A stretch of DNA of 64,000 nt from Vicia villosa (GCF_029867415.1 NC_081185.1:131399753-131463752); one strand, 5' to 3'; shown: positions 14,601 through 28,473, numbered from the stretch's first letter. The notes: generated by a model not told the origin, from the letters alone. Numbers and translations: made by a program.

Positions 14601-16037
14601 ATATCAAATTACACCTTAAGTTACACTAATAGTTACACTCCTTTACGACCTTTGATTTTATTTTGATCTAACGGTTATTATAAAACTTTTGAACTCACAT
14701 GATTATTACTAAAAATAGATTCATCTGCTTTTGGTAATAAATAAACACATGATTCGTTTTAATATTTCTTTAAAAAAATCAAAATTCTCAAATATTTTTC
14801 ATGATTCTTAATAAAAAATTGTTTCTTATTATTTTAAAAATAATATATATTAAAAATTTGATTTTAATTTAAAACAAATTTTCATAAAATGGTCACTTTA
14901 TGTATATATTTTTAAATTTACAACATAATTATTATGCACATTACTCGTTAATTTTATTTTTTCTTTAATATTTTTAATACAATTTTCTAATATATGTAAA
15001 AACTTATATATTTTATAGTGTAGTTTAATTAAATAAAATATTACTATATTTAAGTAAAAAAAAATTAAAAAATTGTTTAGGAAAAAAACTTTTTATTAAA
15101 AATAAAAATTATTATTAATAAATATTAAAATTCAAAATTTTCATATATTAAAAAGAATAACTTTTTTATTTATTACGAGATAAATTTAGTCTTCTCTCAC
15201 TTTTGATAAATTTGGTTTATTATTTTCATTTAATTAATATAATGTATATGTTTTAATTAATATAAATTTGGTTTATTATTTAAAAAATTAAATTTCCCTA
15301 AAAAATAGGAAGTTTTTTTTCTTCTTTAAATTATATTACATGAGTTTTAATAAAATGATCACTTTATAAAATAATTTAAAGTGGTCATTTTATAAAAATT
15401 CATTTTATATTTTTTATCCATTTTATTCAAAACTAAATTATTATATACTCTGTACTTGTTATTTAATTTTTTTCACATAATTTACAAAATAATGAATCTA
15501 GTACTTATTTATTAATAATAATTTTTATTTTTAATAAAAAGTTTCTTTCCTCTCAATTTTAAACAAATTTTTTGATTTTTTTTACTTAAATAAAGTAATA
15601 TTATATTCAATTAAACTACACTTTAAAATTTATAAGTTTTAAATATATTAGAAAATTGTATTAGAAATATTAAAGAAAAAATAAAATTAACGTGTAATGT
15701 GCATAATAATTATGTTGTAAATCCAAAAATATATACATAAAGTGATCATTTTATGAAAATTTGTTTTAAATTAAAATTAAAATTTTAATATATTATTTTG
15801 AAAATAATAAGAAACTATTTTTTATTAAGAATCATGAAAAATATTTGAGAATTCTGATTTTTTTTTAAGAAATATTAAAAAGAATCATGTGTTTACTTAT
15901 TACCAAAAGTGGAGGAATCTATTTTTAGTAATAATCATGTGAGTTCAAAAGTCATTTAATAACTGTTAGATTAAAATAAAATCAAAGGTCATAAAGGAGT
16001 GTAACTATTAGTGTAACTTAAGAGTGTAATTTGATCC

Positions 16038-16040
<3 letters not shown>
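14601..16040. mobile_element. Palindromic element 3, same ends (about 1440 bp)
   Basis: The left end has lost the first bases and begins near TCAAATTACACC. The right end is complete (GTGTAATTTGATCCCTC). Long arms match in reverse complement, for example 14640-14770 against 15870-16010. It is flanked by a TA run on the left and a TC run at 16041-16078. There are no open frames. Confidence 0.75.
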
Positions 16041-16070
<30 letters not shown>

Positions 16071-16270
16071 TCTCTCTTTTTCAAAATATAATTTTAAAAA
16101 AAATAGTGTTATCCATGGATATCTGTAAATATCCGCAAATACCTTAAAACCCGCAGATTACCCGCTTAGCGGATATCGAATGGATATGGATATCATATTT
16201 ATCCAACAGGATGGACACATATATCATACTATCCGTCCCATGGATATCCATTTACATCCCTACACATGAA

Positions 16271-17271
16271 TCGACTCAAATGAGTTTTTGCAAATTCACA
16301 ATTACCTTTGGAATATGTGATCTGATTCATATATTGTCATGATACGATTTTGTAGCTGCATATCCCTAGGGGGAGATGTTGCTGCACATACTTATCATAT
16401 GCAGGGATGAAATACTGATACGATTATGTTTCGATTGCTTGTCTTATCGCATTCGTATTTTATTTTTGCCGAGTCTCCCTCATAGATTGCTCAGACATGA
16501 TTTATATATTTTAGCATGCATAAAACTTTTAGTTATGTTCGAACTAGATCAAAATGTTATTAGACAAGTGTATGAGTTTGTGGAATAAAAGCCTTGCGTG
16601 CTCTTTTCAAATCATGTGCAAAGAAGAGCTTTAAAAACATGAAAAATTAGATTTTGAAGTCTTTGATTCAAATCATTCATTTGCACATGTGTTTTGATCC
16701 GAATCAAATCAAACAAAGAGTATCAAAAGATTTTGAAAACCATCTGACTCGAATCACGGTTTACACATGATTTGAATCATTCAAGTTTTTTGGTTTTCAA
16801 AAGGTTCTGGAGATAACGATTTGAGTCACGCTTTGCACATGATTCAAATCATGCAACTTTTATGGTGTTTCAAAAGTCTCCGGAGCAATTGATTCGAATT
16901 AAATATTGCACATGATTCAAATCACATGGCCAATGATTCGAATCACACATGCACTTGATTCGAATCAACTGTGAATGGGTCAAAAGTTATGAATTTCTTT
17001 TATTCCATTCACTTGCATTGAACTTGATTCGAATCTAACCAATATTTTTTTCAGTCTTTGGTGTGCTTCATCTCAATTACACATATAAGCATTTAGCTAA
17101 CCTTTTCATGTAAGAAGTCACAATCATTTGTGAAAATTTTCATAATTATTTGTGAATTTTCTGTGAAAATCAACCACCTCTTTGAAACTCTTGCATCATA
17201 AATCTTTCATTTTCAACCTTATTTCTTTTTTACATCTTAATCATGAGTGGATGTTAATTTATTGGGGGAGA
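16271..17271. repeat. Dispersed repeat family, copy 2 (right part), with GATTCGAATCA-rich stretch
   Basis: It continues the repeat interrupted by the hAT element. Purine runs resembling retroelement polypurine tracts are at 16367-16376 and 17264-17271. Between about 16660 and 17040 the half-palindrome GATTCGAATCA occurs many times in variants. The 70-codon frame at 16376-16588 has no recognisable motif and is not called as a gene. Confidence 0.5.
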
Positions 17272-18311
<1,040 letters not shown>

Positions 18312-18315
18312 ATTA

Positions 18316-18333
18316 CCATCAAGAGCTGGTTTT
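18316..18333 (+). other. Degenerate primer binding site of the copia element
   Basis: ACCATCAAGAGCTGG resembles TGGTATCAGAGC plus the common copia continuation CTGGTT, with changes. It lies between the putative LTR end and the gag frame. Confidence 0.5.
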
Positions 18334-19824
18334 TTGGTTAAGTCTAATCAACTCCAAAAGTTTTGTGAATTATGGGAGAGGATAACGATCCAAAGGGAGC
18401 GTAAAGAGAGCGACAATTTCAAAGGTAAAAATTATACTTTCTGGAAATCAATTATAAACGTGCACTTATTATCAATTGACAAAAATCTGTGGTGTGCTGT
18501 TAGCGAGGGAACTTTTATCCCCACAGGTGATGATTGTATGGTAAAAAATCCTAAGGATCGGACGGATGATGAAACCAAACAGGCTTAATATGATTTGAAA
18601 GCGGGAAATATACTTATATCTGCTTTAAGTGCTAAAGTATTCTACTCGATTTCACATCATATGAGTGCTAAAGGTATGTAAGACACTCTCCAAACTCTTT
18701 ATGAGGGAATGGAAGATGTCAAGGATTCTAAAATCAATATGTTTACAGGCGAGTTTGAATTATTTCTTATAGAAACCGAAGAATCCGTGGAATCCATGCA
18801 AACTAGATTCCTCCACTTAATCAACAAATTAAGCAACTAGGGTAAAACATATTCCAACAAAGATTGTCCTAACAAAATATTAAGGTCTATGTGTAGGGAG
18901 CGGCAACAAAAGGTTACCGCTATCAAGGAAGCAAATGATCTTAGTAATTTGGATATTACAAAGCTATTTGCAAAGTTAGCCGAGCATGAAAATGAACAAA
19001 AATAACTCACCGTTAGTGAAGTAAGGTCGAAAATGAAATAGAAAGGAAAAGAAGAGAAAAAAAATCTTTCTTTGAAAGCTTCATCTTCTAAAACTAGTAA
19101 ATTAAAGGAAGAAACTGACAATTCTGACGAAGAAGCTCCTAAGAAAGAGGAGATGTGTTTATTCGTCAAATGTTACAATAGATATTTGATAAGGAACAAG
19201 ATGAAACATACTGACAAGGGTTTAATAAACTTTAGAAACACTAACCTACCTAAGAAATAAAACAAGAAAAAGGATGATGATATTACTTGTTACGAGTGTG
19301 AAAAATACGTTCATTATAGAATAACTTGCCAAAGTCTCACCAAACATCATGAAAAGAGAGCTAAGGAATTTTAAAAGACGAAGGGAAAAAGTTCCAAAGG
19401 TCGTAGAGCCTATATCACACTGGAAGAAGAGGGCGAGAGATCATCCTCGGGTTTCTTCTCTAGTTCAGATGGTGAATGTGCCAACTTATGTTTGATGGCA
19501 CGTAAGAAAGGTGATTCATCAAGGGTATATAAATTTGACTCCGAGAATGAATTTTCGTGCAATGAGTTATCTAAAGCTTTTGGTGACATGTATGATGATT
19601 TTATAAATGCGTTTAAGAAAATTTATCTCCAAAAGGAAATGATTTCAACTATTGAACATGATATGAATAATCTTAAACGTGCTTTAGATTGTCTTAAAGA
19701 TGCCCATGCATCTCTTATTGAAGAGCATTATAATGTTTCCGATACTTTAGTTGAAAATATGGAAAAAGTGGAATTTGTTGAATGTCTAAGTTTAAGTAGG
19801 GCTAACCTTTTAATGAATTCTTAG
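18334..19824 (+). pseudogene. Ty1/copia gag gene, one frame with seven nonsense codons
   Basis: The reading frame from 18334 to the TAG at 19822-19824 (496 codons) encodes a copia Gag. It has the typical start region (FKGKNYTFWKSIINVHL, then LWCAVSEGTFIP), a UBN2-like middle, a Lys-rich linker and a degenerate CCHC knuckle, CYECEKYVHYRITC. An acidic or coiled-coil C-terminal region follows. In-frame stops fall at 18586, 18679, 18838, 19003, 19039, 19258 and 19372, but there is no frameshift anywhere. No protease or polymerase part follows, so this is a truncated dead element. Confidence 0.85.
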
Positions 19825-20305
19825 ATGACATGGAGATATGCATTAATGAACAATTTAGTTACATTATAGGTGTTTGTAACCGAAAGAGGATATTAACATG
19901 CATTATGGGTGTTTATAAAATTATTGAATGATACAAAGGTATAGATATATGTGAAAACCTTATTCTTTGACCTTTGCGTAACGCAAGAAGATGACAATGG
20001 GAACAAAGATACTGGTACGTTGCTCGGTAAATTTTAAGAACTATGAAGCCTCCCACAAGGTACAGTTGATTGTGTTGTTCCTAAAAAAGACAAGAAAAAA
20101 GGTTATATTCAAAGTACCATGAGAGGAATATTTAAATAGTAAATGAAGGCGATGTATAGAGCTCCAAGTAACTTACAAATGATCTCGTAAAACCATATTT
20201 ACTTGCTACTTTCTACCTTCCTGTTGGGTTTGTGTGAAACTAATGCTATCAACTATCCCTATGATATCTGAAATATAAAATAGTTAGGCTATCATTCATA
20301 TTATC
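19825..20305. other. Downstream copia debris, no gene
   Basis: No open frame of note, and the continuation of the copia polyprotein is not visible. It ends at TTATC, directly before the Ty3 LTR. Confidence 0.35.
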
Positions 20306-22610
20306 TGTAACACCCCATACATAACCGACTAGTATATTATGCATGAAACGTTATAAATTGATATTGAGTACATACAAAAGCTATAGTTATAGAAAGATCC
20401 ATATAAAATACAACATGAAATCCTAGTAAGAATTACAAAACATGTGTCTTCAATGGATCTGCACAGCGGAAAAAGAGGTCTGACGAGGTCTCCGAGCCAT
20501 CACCACTTCTAAGTCTTCAGTCCAAACCTGCTACTGACTAAACGCTACTAAACTGCACCTGAAAAAAATATAAGTTGATTGGGGTGAGATTACTAAATCT
20601 CAGTGAGTCCTCCTATCCTATGGGTCCACTCGGATCTATAGGGTACATGCATCAAAACCGAATCCACCATTGATCCGGGGTTCATCCTCACATCCGGTAC
20701 AAGTACGGAGAAAACACGGAATCATCCACCATTGGACGATTAATGCAGATATACAATTATATAAGCAACCAAGTATGCAAAACCCGCATCCATATACGGG
20801 GAATCCAGAAGTACGTTAATACCACTACTAAGTTACTAACACACCCTCGGTGGGTTCACCCATGCCTATTTGTCAAGAGACTTGCATAAGCACCCTGCAA
20901 GAGTGGTTAAATGGGTTCGCACAAGCCTACATGGCTGCGAGATGACCTTGCCTAAGAGGCGACACCGTCCCATTAACCATCTATACGCACGTGGTGTTAA
21001 CGGCAAGTGCAACACGCCGTCTCGACGCATGAGCCCATCCGGGTAGGAACCTAATGATGTAGCCTACATGGAATCACTAGAGATGGTTTACCTATTATGC
21101 GTAGGCTTACTTAGCCGCATAACGCCATCATACCGAGCACGCGAGTGTGTACACAACAAGTGAGTAAAAAGCCCCGTACGGCACTCACAAGCACACTGCA
21201 ACGGTAGTTCAGGTATGTGCCTCTGGGATCCATGATCAGGGCAGTCCCACGGACAACTCCAGGACCCACGATCCGAATCGTAACTTAGTACCTGGTCTAC
21301 TTCGATTCATCATACACACATATCAAGCGCCAAAACACGCAAGCACATAATCCCAATTGTTTAACCGTAACAACGGGCATTAATAGAATGTTCATATCTC
21401 ATCACAATATAGCATTCGCATTAGTATGTACACATACTCGATAGACAAGTCTCACTAAGAAGGATTCTTATATTATTAAATCAAATATTTTGGTTTAGGG
21501 ACCAATTTTATTAGAAAGTACACGTCGCTAGCTTTCCAACGATATAAAGTTTGAGCGAAACGGACTTACGACGTAAAAGTTACGAATTTCTAAAGTTGCT
21601 GATTTTTGCACTTTTGCCCAGGGTAACCGGTTACCCAGAATCCAGTAACCGGTTACTGGCATGCAAAATGCCCTGTAACGTAATTTTCTACAGAGTAACC
21701 GGTTACCCAGAAGCCAGTAACCGATTACCCTGAAGCAGAATCAGTTTTCTGCATTTTAAGGGTTCTAAACCAACCCCAATTGCTCTATAATTGATCCCCT
21801 GCATCATATATATAATTCCAACGAATTTCTAACATATTTATATAATCAGAACCACCAGCATGCAAGGATTAAAACGAAAATTAGCATACTTAGCATCATA
21901 TGTTTATCAATTATCTCACAATCCCTAAGCTCCAATCATAACCCTCACATGCAACCCCAAGCATCTAACTAAGGACTCACCTTGCTAAAAAGAAGGTTGA
22001 GATGATGATTATGCAGCCATTGGGCTTCCTCCTTGATCAACTCTTCACCTCTAACATGATCAAACCCGTAACCACTCTTTAACACACAATTTGCATGCAT
22101 GTCCCAACTTCAAGCTTGCTTTTCTCCTTCAAAACAGAAGCTATGAACGCGAACCATATATGCAAATCGAAGAGAATTTCGTTAGCTTTCCAACGAGACC
22201 AGAACCGTTATGGTCGGAGTTACGAGCAGAGAGTTATACCTGATTTAGTGGAGCTGTATCAAGAGTTGCGAAAATGGAGAAGATGGTGATGAATGCGAGT
22301 TTCTCTCCCTTGCTTATGTCTCTCTCACCTTCCTCTCTTACCAAGAATTCTGGTTTGGAAAAGATATCTCTACTAACCATGCCTTAAGTCCATGCAAATA
22401 TTATTTAAAATCCATAATGCCCTCCAACTAAGTGGTAATTACCAAAAGGCCACTTAGTTGGATTCTAACTAATCCACTTACTTTCTTAGGGTCACACTTA
22501 GTATATATGTATACTACTACTTATCCAATTGGAACAAGACTAGTGTATCCTTTAATTATCATTTTACCAATTAATGACAATTACCGGTGTCGGAGAGTCG
22601 GGGTATTACA
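20306..22610 (-). repeat. Older Ty3/gypsy LTR, minus strand (2305 bp)
   Basis: The plus strand begins TGTAACACCCC and ends GGGGTATTACA, so the LTR has TG...CA ends in minus orientation. It is followed at 22611 by a polypurine tract in the same orientation, which makes it a 3' LTR. It contains a palindrome array at 21620-21735 and a block resembling TTCCAACGATATAAAGTTTG, seen in many legume Ty3 LTRs. The partner LTR is not in the window as far as I can tell. Confidence 0.8.
21620..21735. repeat. GTAACCGGTTAC palindrome array in the LTR
   Basis: Four copies, at about 21622, 21643, 21692 and 21715. The last is mutated to GTAACCGATTAC. Each is a perfect or near-perfect palindrome, and they are paired with CAGAA(T/G)CCAGT linkers. 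Confidence 0.9.
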
Positions 22611-22622
22611 TTCTCCCCCCCT
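22611..22622 (-). other. Polypurine tract of the older Ty3 element
   Basis: The minus strand reads AAGGGGGGGAGAA directly before the LTR. The block GAATTCGAGGACGAATTC lies just upstream, at 22630-22647 on the plus strand. Confidence 0.85.
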
Positions 22623-25030
22623 TAAATTGAATTCGTCCTCGAATTCGTTCCGGTCACCACGGAAACAACGTGCCCAAATCTATACCAACCAGGGGATGAA
22701 ATGTTCCTTACATTTCTCTTCAGATAACCTCACTACTTTGTCTGAGGGTCATTCCATACGAAGAAACATAATCTGCCAAACACCTGCGTCCCACTATGCA
22801 TGGTTAGAACCTTGACTCTCAAGCAACACGTCTATCCAGATACTTCGTCTTGACATATCTGGGGAAAGATCCTTCCAGGGTCCTTGACCTTAACTGCTCT
22901 GCACTTAATCTCCAAAACTTCAAAAACTCCAATAATCCACTCATGTCGGATATCCTTCGCTTCATTCTCTGGTGTGTTCACCCTCGTTCAACAAACATTA
23001 CTGATTCACTCAGCTCCTTGAATTACTTCCCACTTGAGAATTACCGCCACAACGTCGCTTCTGCGATAACACTTCAAGTTATTCTCCACTCGAGTCCATA
23101 CAATGTCATTAGGTGATCTCCAAATTCCTTGGTCTTAACCTCTGGTTCCCAAAGTCTTAGGATGATTGTCCCAAATTTACCTTTACTTATACAACTGAAT
23201 CTCCTTACTTTAACCCTTACTCCAGTTTAGACATAACAACTGTCACCGTAAACCGCAAAGGTATAATCATCTTGCAACTATAGCCTTGACATTCGACAAC
23301 CTCACATAAGATTCTACTGATAAGAGGCGAAATTCAACAACTGACCTGTAACCATTGTACCAGTCTTCCTGTACAATCATAGTACACAAGGCATAACCAC
23401 AAAGAACTTGCGCCAACTGAATATCCTCTCTAGCCTTCAACATTTCGGCAGTCACGATACTATGTCCAACCCTTGTGACTTACAAGCTCAACTGATGATC
23501 TCTACGAACATCGGACAACATGCCATCCAACAAATGTGTTCCCCAGCTGGCCCATTGACAACACCTCTTGAGTTTTATGGTGGATCCTCGAGAGACTGGA
23601 ATGAACGAAACACTGCTTCGACAATTTCTCTTAGGAAGATACTTTCATCCCAACATAAAATCCTACCAATAGTCCATTCGTTCCTACCTCAGACTTATCT
23701 GATTCTTCCTTGATCTGTTGCGCTACTCTGATTCTAACAAGTCACACACCTTGAAATCCTCTGAGTCACGTTATATCCATAATTCACTTAGTTTCCATTA
23801 ATACACAATAATTCCTTATTTACAGTTGTCCAATTACAACACGTGCCAGAACTCCATATACATCCATCGTCGACTACTACTCCTCAAAGTTGCATACTCT
23901 CCAGAATCAAGTTTCTACTTACTCTGCCATTCCATATTAGTTCATCTACCACAACTTAGGCACACGTTTCGATCTCAGGACATTGAAACCCAAATACTCA
24001 CTGACTTAGAGGTTTGTCCTTGTTACTGATTTCCACAACGTACAACTGCTATGTCTTACCCCTTCCAACAAGTCTGGTTGCTTAGCCGGTATAACGAATC
24101 CTTCATAACGTATGCAACTTACTATAACTCTGTCAGTTCAACATCGCCTCTTCCCAACCAAACAGCTTCATTCTCTTAGCGTAGTATCACCTCTAATAAC
24201 TCGTGCGACTTACTGATATAACAATCCTCCCATAGCCACACTCCTTTCACACAGCCATCTGATGTCTGTTCCACCTCTGAATCAAACACTAAACTGACTT
24301 CCTCGGCGGCTGCATCCTTCATTGCAGTGCTCCCAACGGTCTGAGTGTAGCCACAATGTAAGAAATTGCACTTTGTATTTCGAACATCTCTCTTATAGAC
24401 TCCTCAGAAGTTCTCAAACCAAAATGTCTATGCTTTACCAAGATTGACATTTCTTCACTCAGAGTATCTACAGACACTCTACCAGATACATCACACATCA
24501 AACTAGTCCAAGATACAATTCGCATATTCCATCACCGCTTGCCAATGATACATGATAGCCACTCACTATGCTGACCAGGATATCATGACCGCACATGAGT
24601 CTCACTCTAGACACTCATGTAGAATTGCCAACTTAACACTTCACGAAACGAGAACGTCCCCAAGGTATAATCTGATACTAACTCACGCGATCACGATCAC
24701 TCAGAGTCTCCATAAGTATAGTATTGGATCTTGATCCATCTCACCATCGCCTGTCTAGTTATTCCTCTACTATCGAGTGCGACGTATGGATCCTTATCCC
24801 ATATACCTTATGAGAGTCTGGATCTGTGTCTCACGAGTGCCAAATCGGAATTCTACCTTGAGCTTCAGATCACCTTGTTTGGTTTACCTCTACTTTAACT
24901 TAGCTAATGGTAGTTTATGGAAGACTAGATAAATGACATGAAACAAATGTCTATTTTAGGTAATTTATGTACACCGTTATTGGTATTTATTTCACAATAC
25001 TTGTGTTACACGCTTACTGATATTTTATCT
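22623..25030 (-). pseudogene. Strongly decayed Ty3 interior
   Basis: This should be the 3' end of the pol gene. Only faint traces are visible on the minus strand. One is a chromodomain-like string near 22680-22760. The other is EMLKAREDIQLAQ near 23400-23450, which resembles the integrase C-terminal linker. Frames are broken throughout, and base composition is higher in GC than the flanks. The open frames of 60-127 codons here show no consistent family motif and are not called. Confidence 0.4.
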
Positions 25031-25154
25031 AAACCATTTTAGGCATGGATCCTCCAGCATTTTCCAGGTATCGCAGTCTAGGAGTGTGTTGATGACTACT
25101 CTGAGAATTTACCGCGTGTATGCTCAATTATCCCACTCAGGGGGTAATCCGACG

Positions 25155-25735
25155 ACTGAGTCGTACAAACTTTTTCTTGACCGCATCTTAGAGGATGATA
25201 TTTTTTTTACCCCGTATGGTGAACACCTTCAAAGATGACCATTGGAGGTAATATTCTGATACTCTGGATGGCTGGCCTGTGGGTCTCGACTTATGTACCT
25301 ACATTTACTAGAGCGAGTATTACGGAAGTTCAAGTATCTAAAAGGTAAGCCAGAGGAAGTATGTAGTGTGTCAACTTCTCGTCCATGGAGTAAGGTATAC
25401 AATTAAACCAAATGATTTTATATAATGTCTCATCCGTACATGACACTAAATCTAGAAGAAGACCCCCTCCCCTCCCCTCCCCTCCCCTCCCCTCCCCTCC
25501 CCTCCTGGTTAGCTCATCAGAAGTTACTAAAGAGGAACATGAGAGGGTAGACCATGTCGTGAATGTATTACCGATATTTCATCGTATTGTTGCTATTGGG
25601 AGAGAGGACATATCTAAAGGAGAGTTTCAAGAAGAAACTCATGAAATGACCACTATACAGGAAATCTTAGAAACATCACTCTTAATTCGGAGATTGAAAT
25701 CCTTATACATGTTTTATTTGGATGGAGATACTTAA
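25155..25735 (+). pseudogene. Plant mobile domain (MAIN-like) remnant with CCCCT expansion
   Basis: One plus frame gives TESYKLFLDRILEDDIFFTP, then YSGWLACGSRLMYLHLLERVL, matching the plant mobile domain pattern (..W.PY......W.G.L.CG..L.YHLPERVLRQFG). The match is interrupted by stops at two points. A second frame from 25412 continues with EHERVDHVVNVLPIFHRIV and GREDISKGEF, which fits the C-terminal part of such proteins in legumes. A CCCCT repeat sits between them. The domain occurs in transposon-derived host proteins and in transposons. Family assignment is from memory of the pattern. Confidence 0.55.
25463..25505. repeat. CCCCT tandem repeat (about 8 units)
   Basis: A pure C-rich five-base repeat. 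The opposite strand is a G-rich run able in principle to form a G-quadruplex. Confidence 0.95.
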
Positions 25736-26698
25736 TAAAGATTTTGTTGTATAATTGATGTGATTGAATTTTAATATTCAGACAGTGAGTAAGAGAATAT
25801 TTAAATTTTTAGAGTTAGAGTGCAGTGAACATCACTCTTAATTTTTCATTTTTAAGTATTGGCTGTCCATGTTTAGAATTATGAAAATTTATAATGTTAT
25901 TTTATTTATTTTTCCTTTCATAGTTTTATGATTTAATCCTAATTTCTTTATTAGCTGTAGAACCTACCATCACTTACACTTGCAAAATGTTCAATTACTC
26001 TATAAGTCCTTTAACTATTTGGGAATTATCAAATAAGTTTTTAGACTAAAAAATTGTAATTAAGTTCCTGAACTAACAATAATTTGCATTTGAGTTCTCA
26101 AATTATATTAAGAATCCATGATCAGGTGCGTAGAGGGACGTTACCATGAATGCATTGCTCACCAAGACAGCAAACATAGTGTCCGAGGCATCAACCTGAA
26201 ACCATTCTCCATCCTTGAATTGAATTTCTAAGCCATTCAAACTTTTGATTCATTATAGTTAAAGATCCAGAATCTGTATAAGGATACACTCCTGCATTAG
26301 TTTCATCTACCTTAGGTGCACCTAATCAGTTTATTCAATCCAATTCTCACATTTCTTATTGTCTAATCCATAGCTCTGAAACACCATTTTCAAAATAAAC
26401 TACAATTGAGTGCTGTAAAAAGAGTAAGCTAAATTTCAGAATATGTTTTAACTTCCAATTCATAATGCTTGTGTCACAAACTCCAGGACACTTATTCAAA
26501 TTTGTACAACTGAGTGAAAAACAACTATCATATAGTTCTTATCTCCTATAGCTCTATGAGAAATCAATATATCACATGAAATTGACACACTTCTAAAATA
26601 CAATTTGATGCAGTAAAAAGAAAAAGACTCAACCAATTGACTTGACAGATCTCTGACACTTGAAGGAAGTTAAAACAGCTCACATTCTGAACTCATAT
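25736..26698. other. Intergenic, includes the 3' flank of the PP2C gene
   Basis: AT-rich without coding signals. The part nearest 26698 should hold the PP2C 3' untranslated region. I cannot place a polyadenylation site with confidence. Confidence 0.5.
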
Positions 26699-28346
26699 TT
26701 ATTTTCGAAATGGTGCAAAGAGCTTCTGTCTCAGAGACGCCCAACGGCCTTGAGCAGTTTGACGAGAGCTCTGATCAATAAGCCTGTCAGTGTCCTCGCC
26801 CTGAGAGCTTCCACCCAGAGGACTGTCAACTGATTTTGACCGTCTTCTGAAACTTGCCTTCAGACCCCGAGGACTCAATGGACTCAGGATCAAAGAGCTT
26901 AATCCAGAGCCTTCGAAATCAGATTTTTCAGGCGCCGGATTTAAGCCGCTGTAAGACATATTAAGCACGCGTTTCCTCAGAATCGACGGTTTCTCTAAGA
27001 ACACAACAATCACACTTATATCATCATGAAAAGACCTCCTGCTCGCATTACCGCGTCCCGGACTAGCAGCTCGAACATTCTGATAGGAAAATCCCCTTCT
27101 TCTAGCAGATTCCGTTAGCGCAACACTCAAAAGCCTTTTCGCAATTCCCTACAAAAATATCATATACCAGTCAAAACAGTTTAGCATTATATAGAATCAA
27201 ATCAAACCGCTACTTCTCAGTTTCTAACAATTTGAAAGTAAAAACTATGAAAGAACAAGTCATAGATATAGATATAGATGTACATATACATACATTTCTT
27301 GGATTCTTTGAAACAATTAGAGCAGCTTGTTCATTTGACATGAGATCCCAAAGTCCATCAGAAGCAAATATCAGAAACTTATCATTATTTCTTAAAGCTC
27401 TAGAACGCATCTCTGGTTCTGATGATAGCACACATTTATCAGGAAGTGGAGGCCCGTTCGTATCTTTGGGAAACGAATCGTGAAACGTAAAATCAGGCCT
27501 CTTCAAATATGCATCACCAATAGTTCTACAAACCTATAAAAAAAAAAATACAAGAACACATTATAACAATTCATAAACCAGCAATATCAAATCTAACTAT
27601 AAAACTCTATCGTAATACCTCAATGATGCCTTTAACGCGATACGATCCATTCCTCTTGAACACAATGTTGGGATCATTTGGATGCATTGCCCTGAGTTCT
27701 TCTCTAATAGCTATATCATTGCAGTTGTGATCTCTTGTCAGCTGTTCGACAACAGGTTTTCCATCAACCATAGAGACAATTATGGCGCGCGAATCTCCAA
27801 GATTCGCGACGTATAGAGTCTTTTTCCATATAACTGCAGTAAGACAGCATGAGCCAGCTTTTGCTAGACTTGGCATTGCAATATATTCCGTGCGGACATA
27901 ATTGATGAATTGCTTTTCAGTATCAGAAACAGCGCTGCTTAGAGTATCTTGTGTTATAGTATTTCCATTCTCGTGAGCAATCCCTACAACAAAGACGAAA
28001 GAAAGCTCAAAATTGATTAAAGAAAGGAAATAAGTTTAAAATTAAAGGACGAAAAGAAAGTTATACTTAAGAGGTTCTTGAAGAGATTTTCAGCGATGAA
28101 TCGTGAAGCCAGGTAGCCACCGTGACCGTCGTAAACACCGAGAAAGAGTGCGTTGTTAGAGGCAACTTCAACCTGGCTTCGGTCTTCCATGAATTCATTG
28201 GCTTGAACGCTTGCCATGGAAAATTCTCCGAAGCAGTGTCTTTCGATATTGATCGATATTCCGAGAGGATCTTCCTCAAAAGCCTTGAGATCTCCTTTGA
28301 ACTTCCCCCTGCACATATCGATCACGGTTTGAAGCCATGGATGCAT
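26699..28346 (-). CDS. Protein phosphatase 2C, clade-D-like, four exons
   Basis: A Mg/Mn-dependent serine/threonine phosphatase of the PPM family. Exons on the minus strand are 28346-28067, 27983-27619, 27533-27294 and 27148-26699. All introns are GT-AG and the joins keep frame, giving 444 residues. Motifs: GEFSMASVQAN at 40-50, ED at 54-55, metal-binding DGHGG at 73-77, LGDSRA at 155-160, GDAYLKRP at 221-228, ASDGLWD at 272-278 and HDDISVIVV at 336-344. All expected metal-binding aspartates are present. The motif order matches plant clade D PP2Cs, some of which act on plasma-membrane proton pumps. That role is inference here. A basic, serine-rich tail of about 100 residues follows the catalytic domain. 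The N-terminus (MHPWLQTVIDMCRG) starts at the only suitable ATG. Confidence 0.92.
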
Positions 28347-28383
28347 CTTGAGAGAGAAAGGTTTGAGAGAAGGGAAATTCAGA

Positions 28384-28405
28384 GAGAGAGAGAGAGAGAG
28401 AGAGT
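28384..28405. repeat. GA microsatellite in the PP2C 5' leader
   Basis: A GA run between the PP2C start codon and its TATA-like box. On the transcribed sense strand it reads as a CT-rich leader, common in plant promoters. Confidence 0.8.
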
Positions 28406-28473
28406 GATGATTTGAGTAATGGAAAATTGTGAATGTGTTTGAATGAATGAAGAATGGATGAAGGTTTATGATG

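Noticed and set aside
22432..22815. 127-codon plus-strand frame
   Set aside because: It crosses the LTR end and polypurine tract of a minus-strand element and has no recognisable motif.
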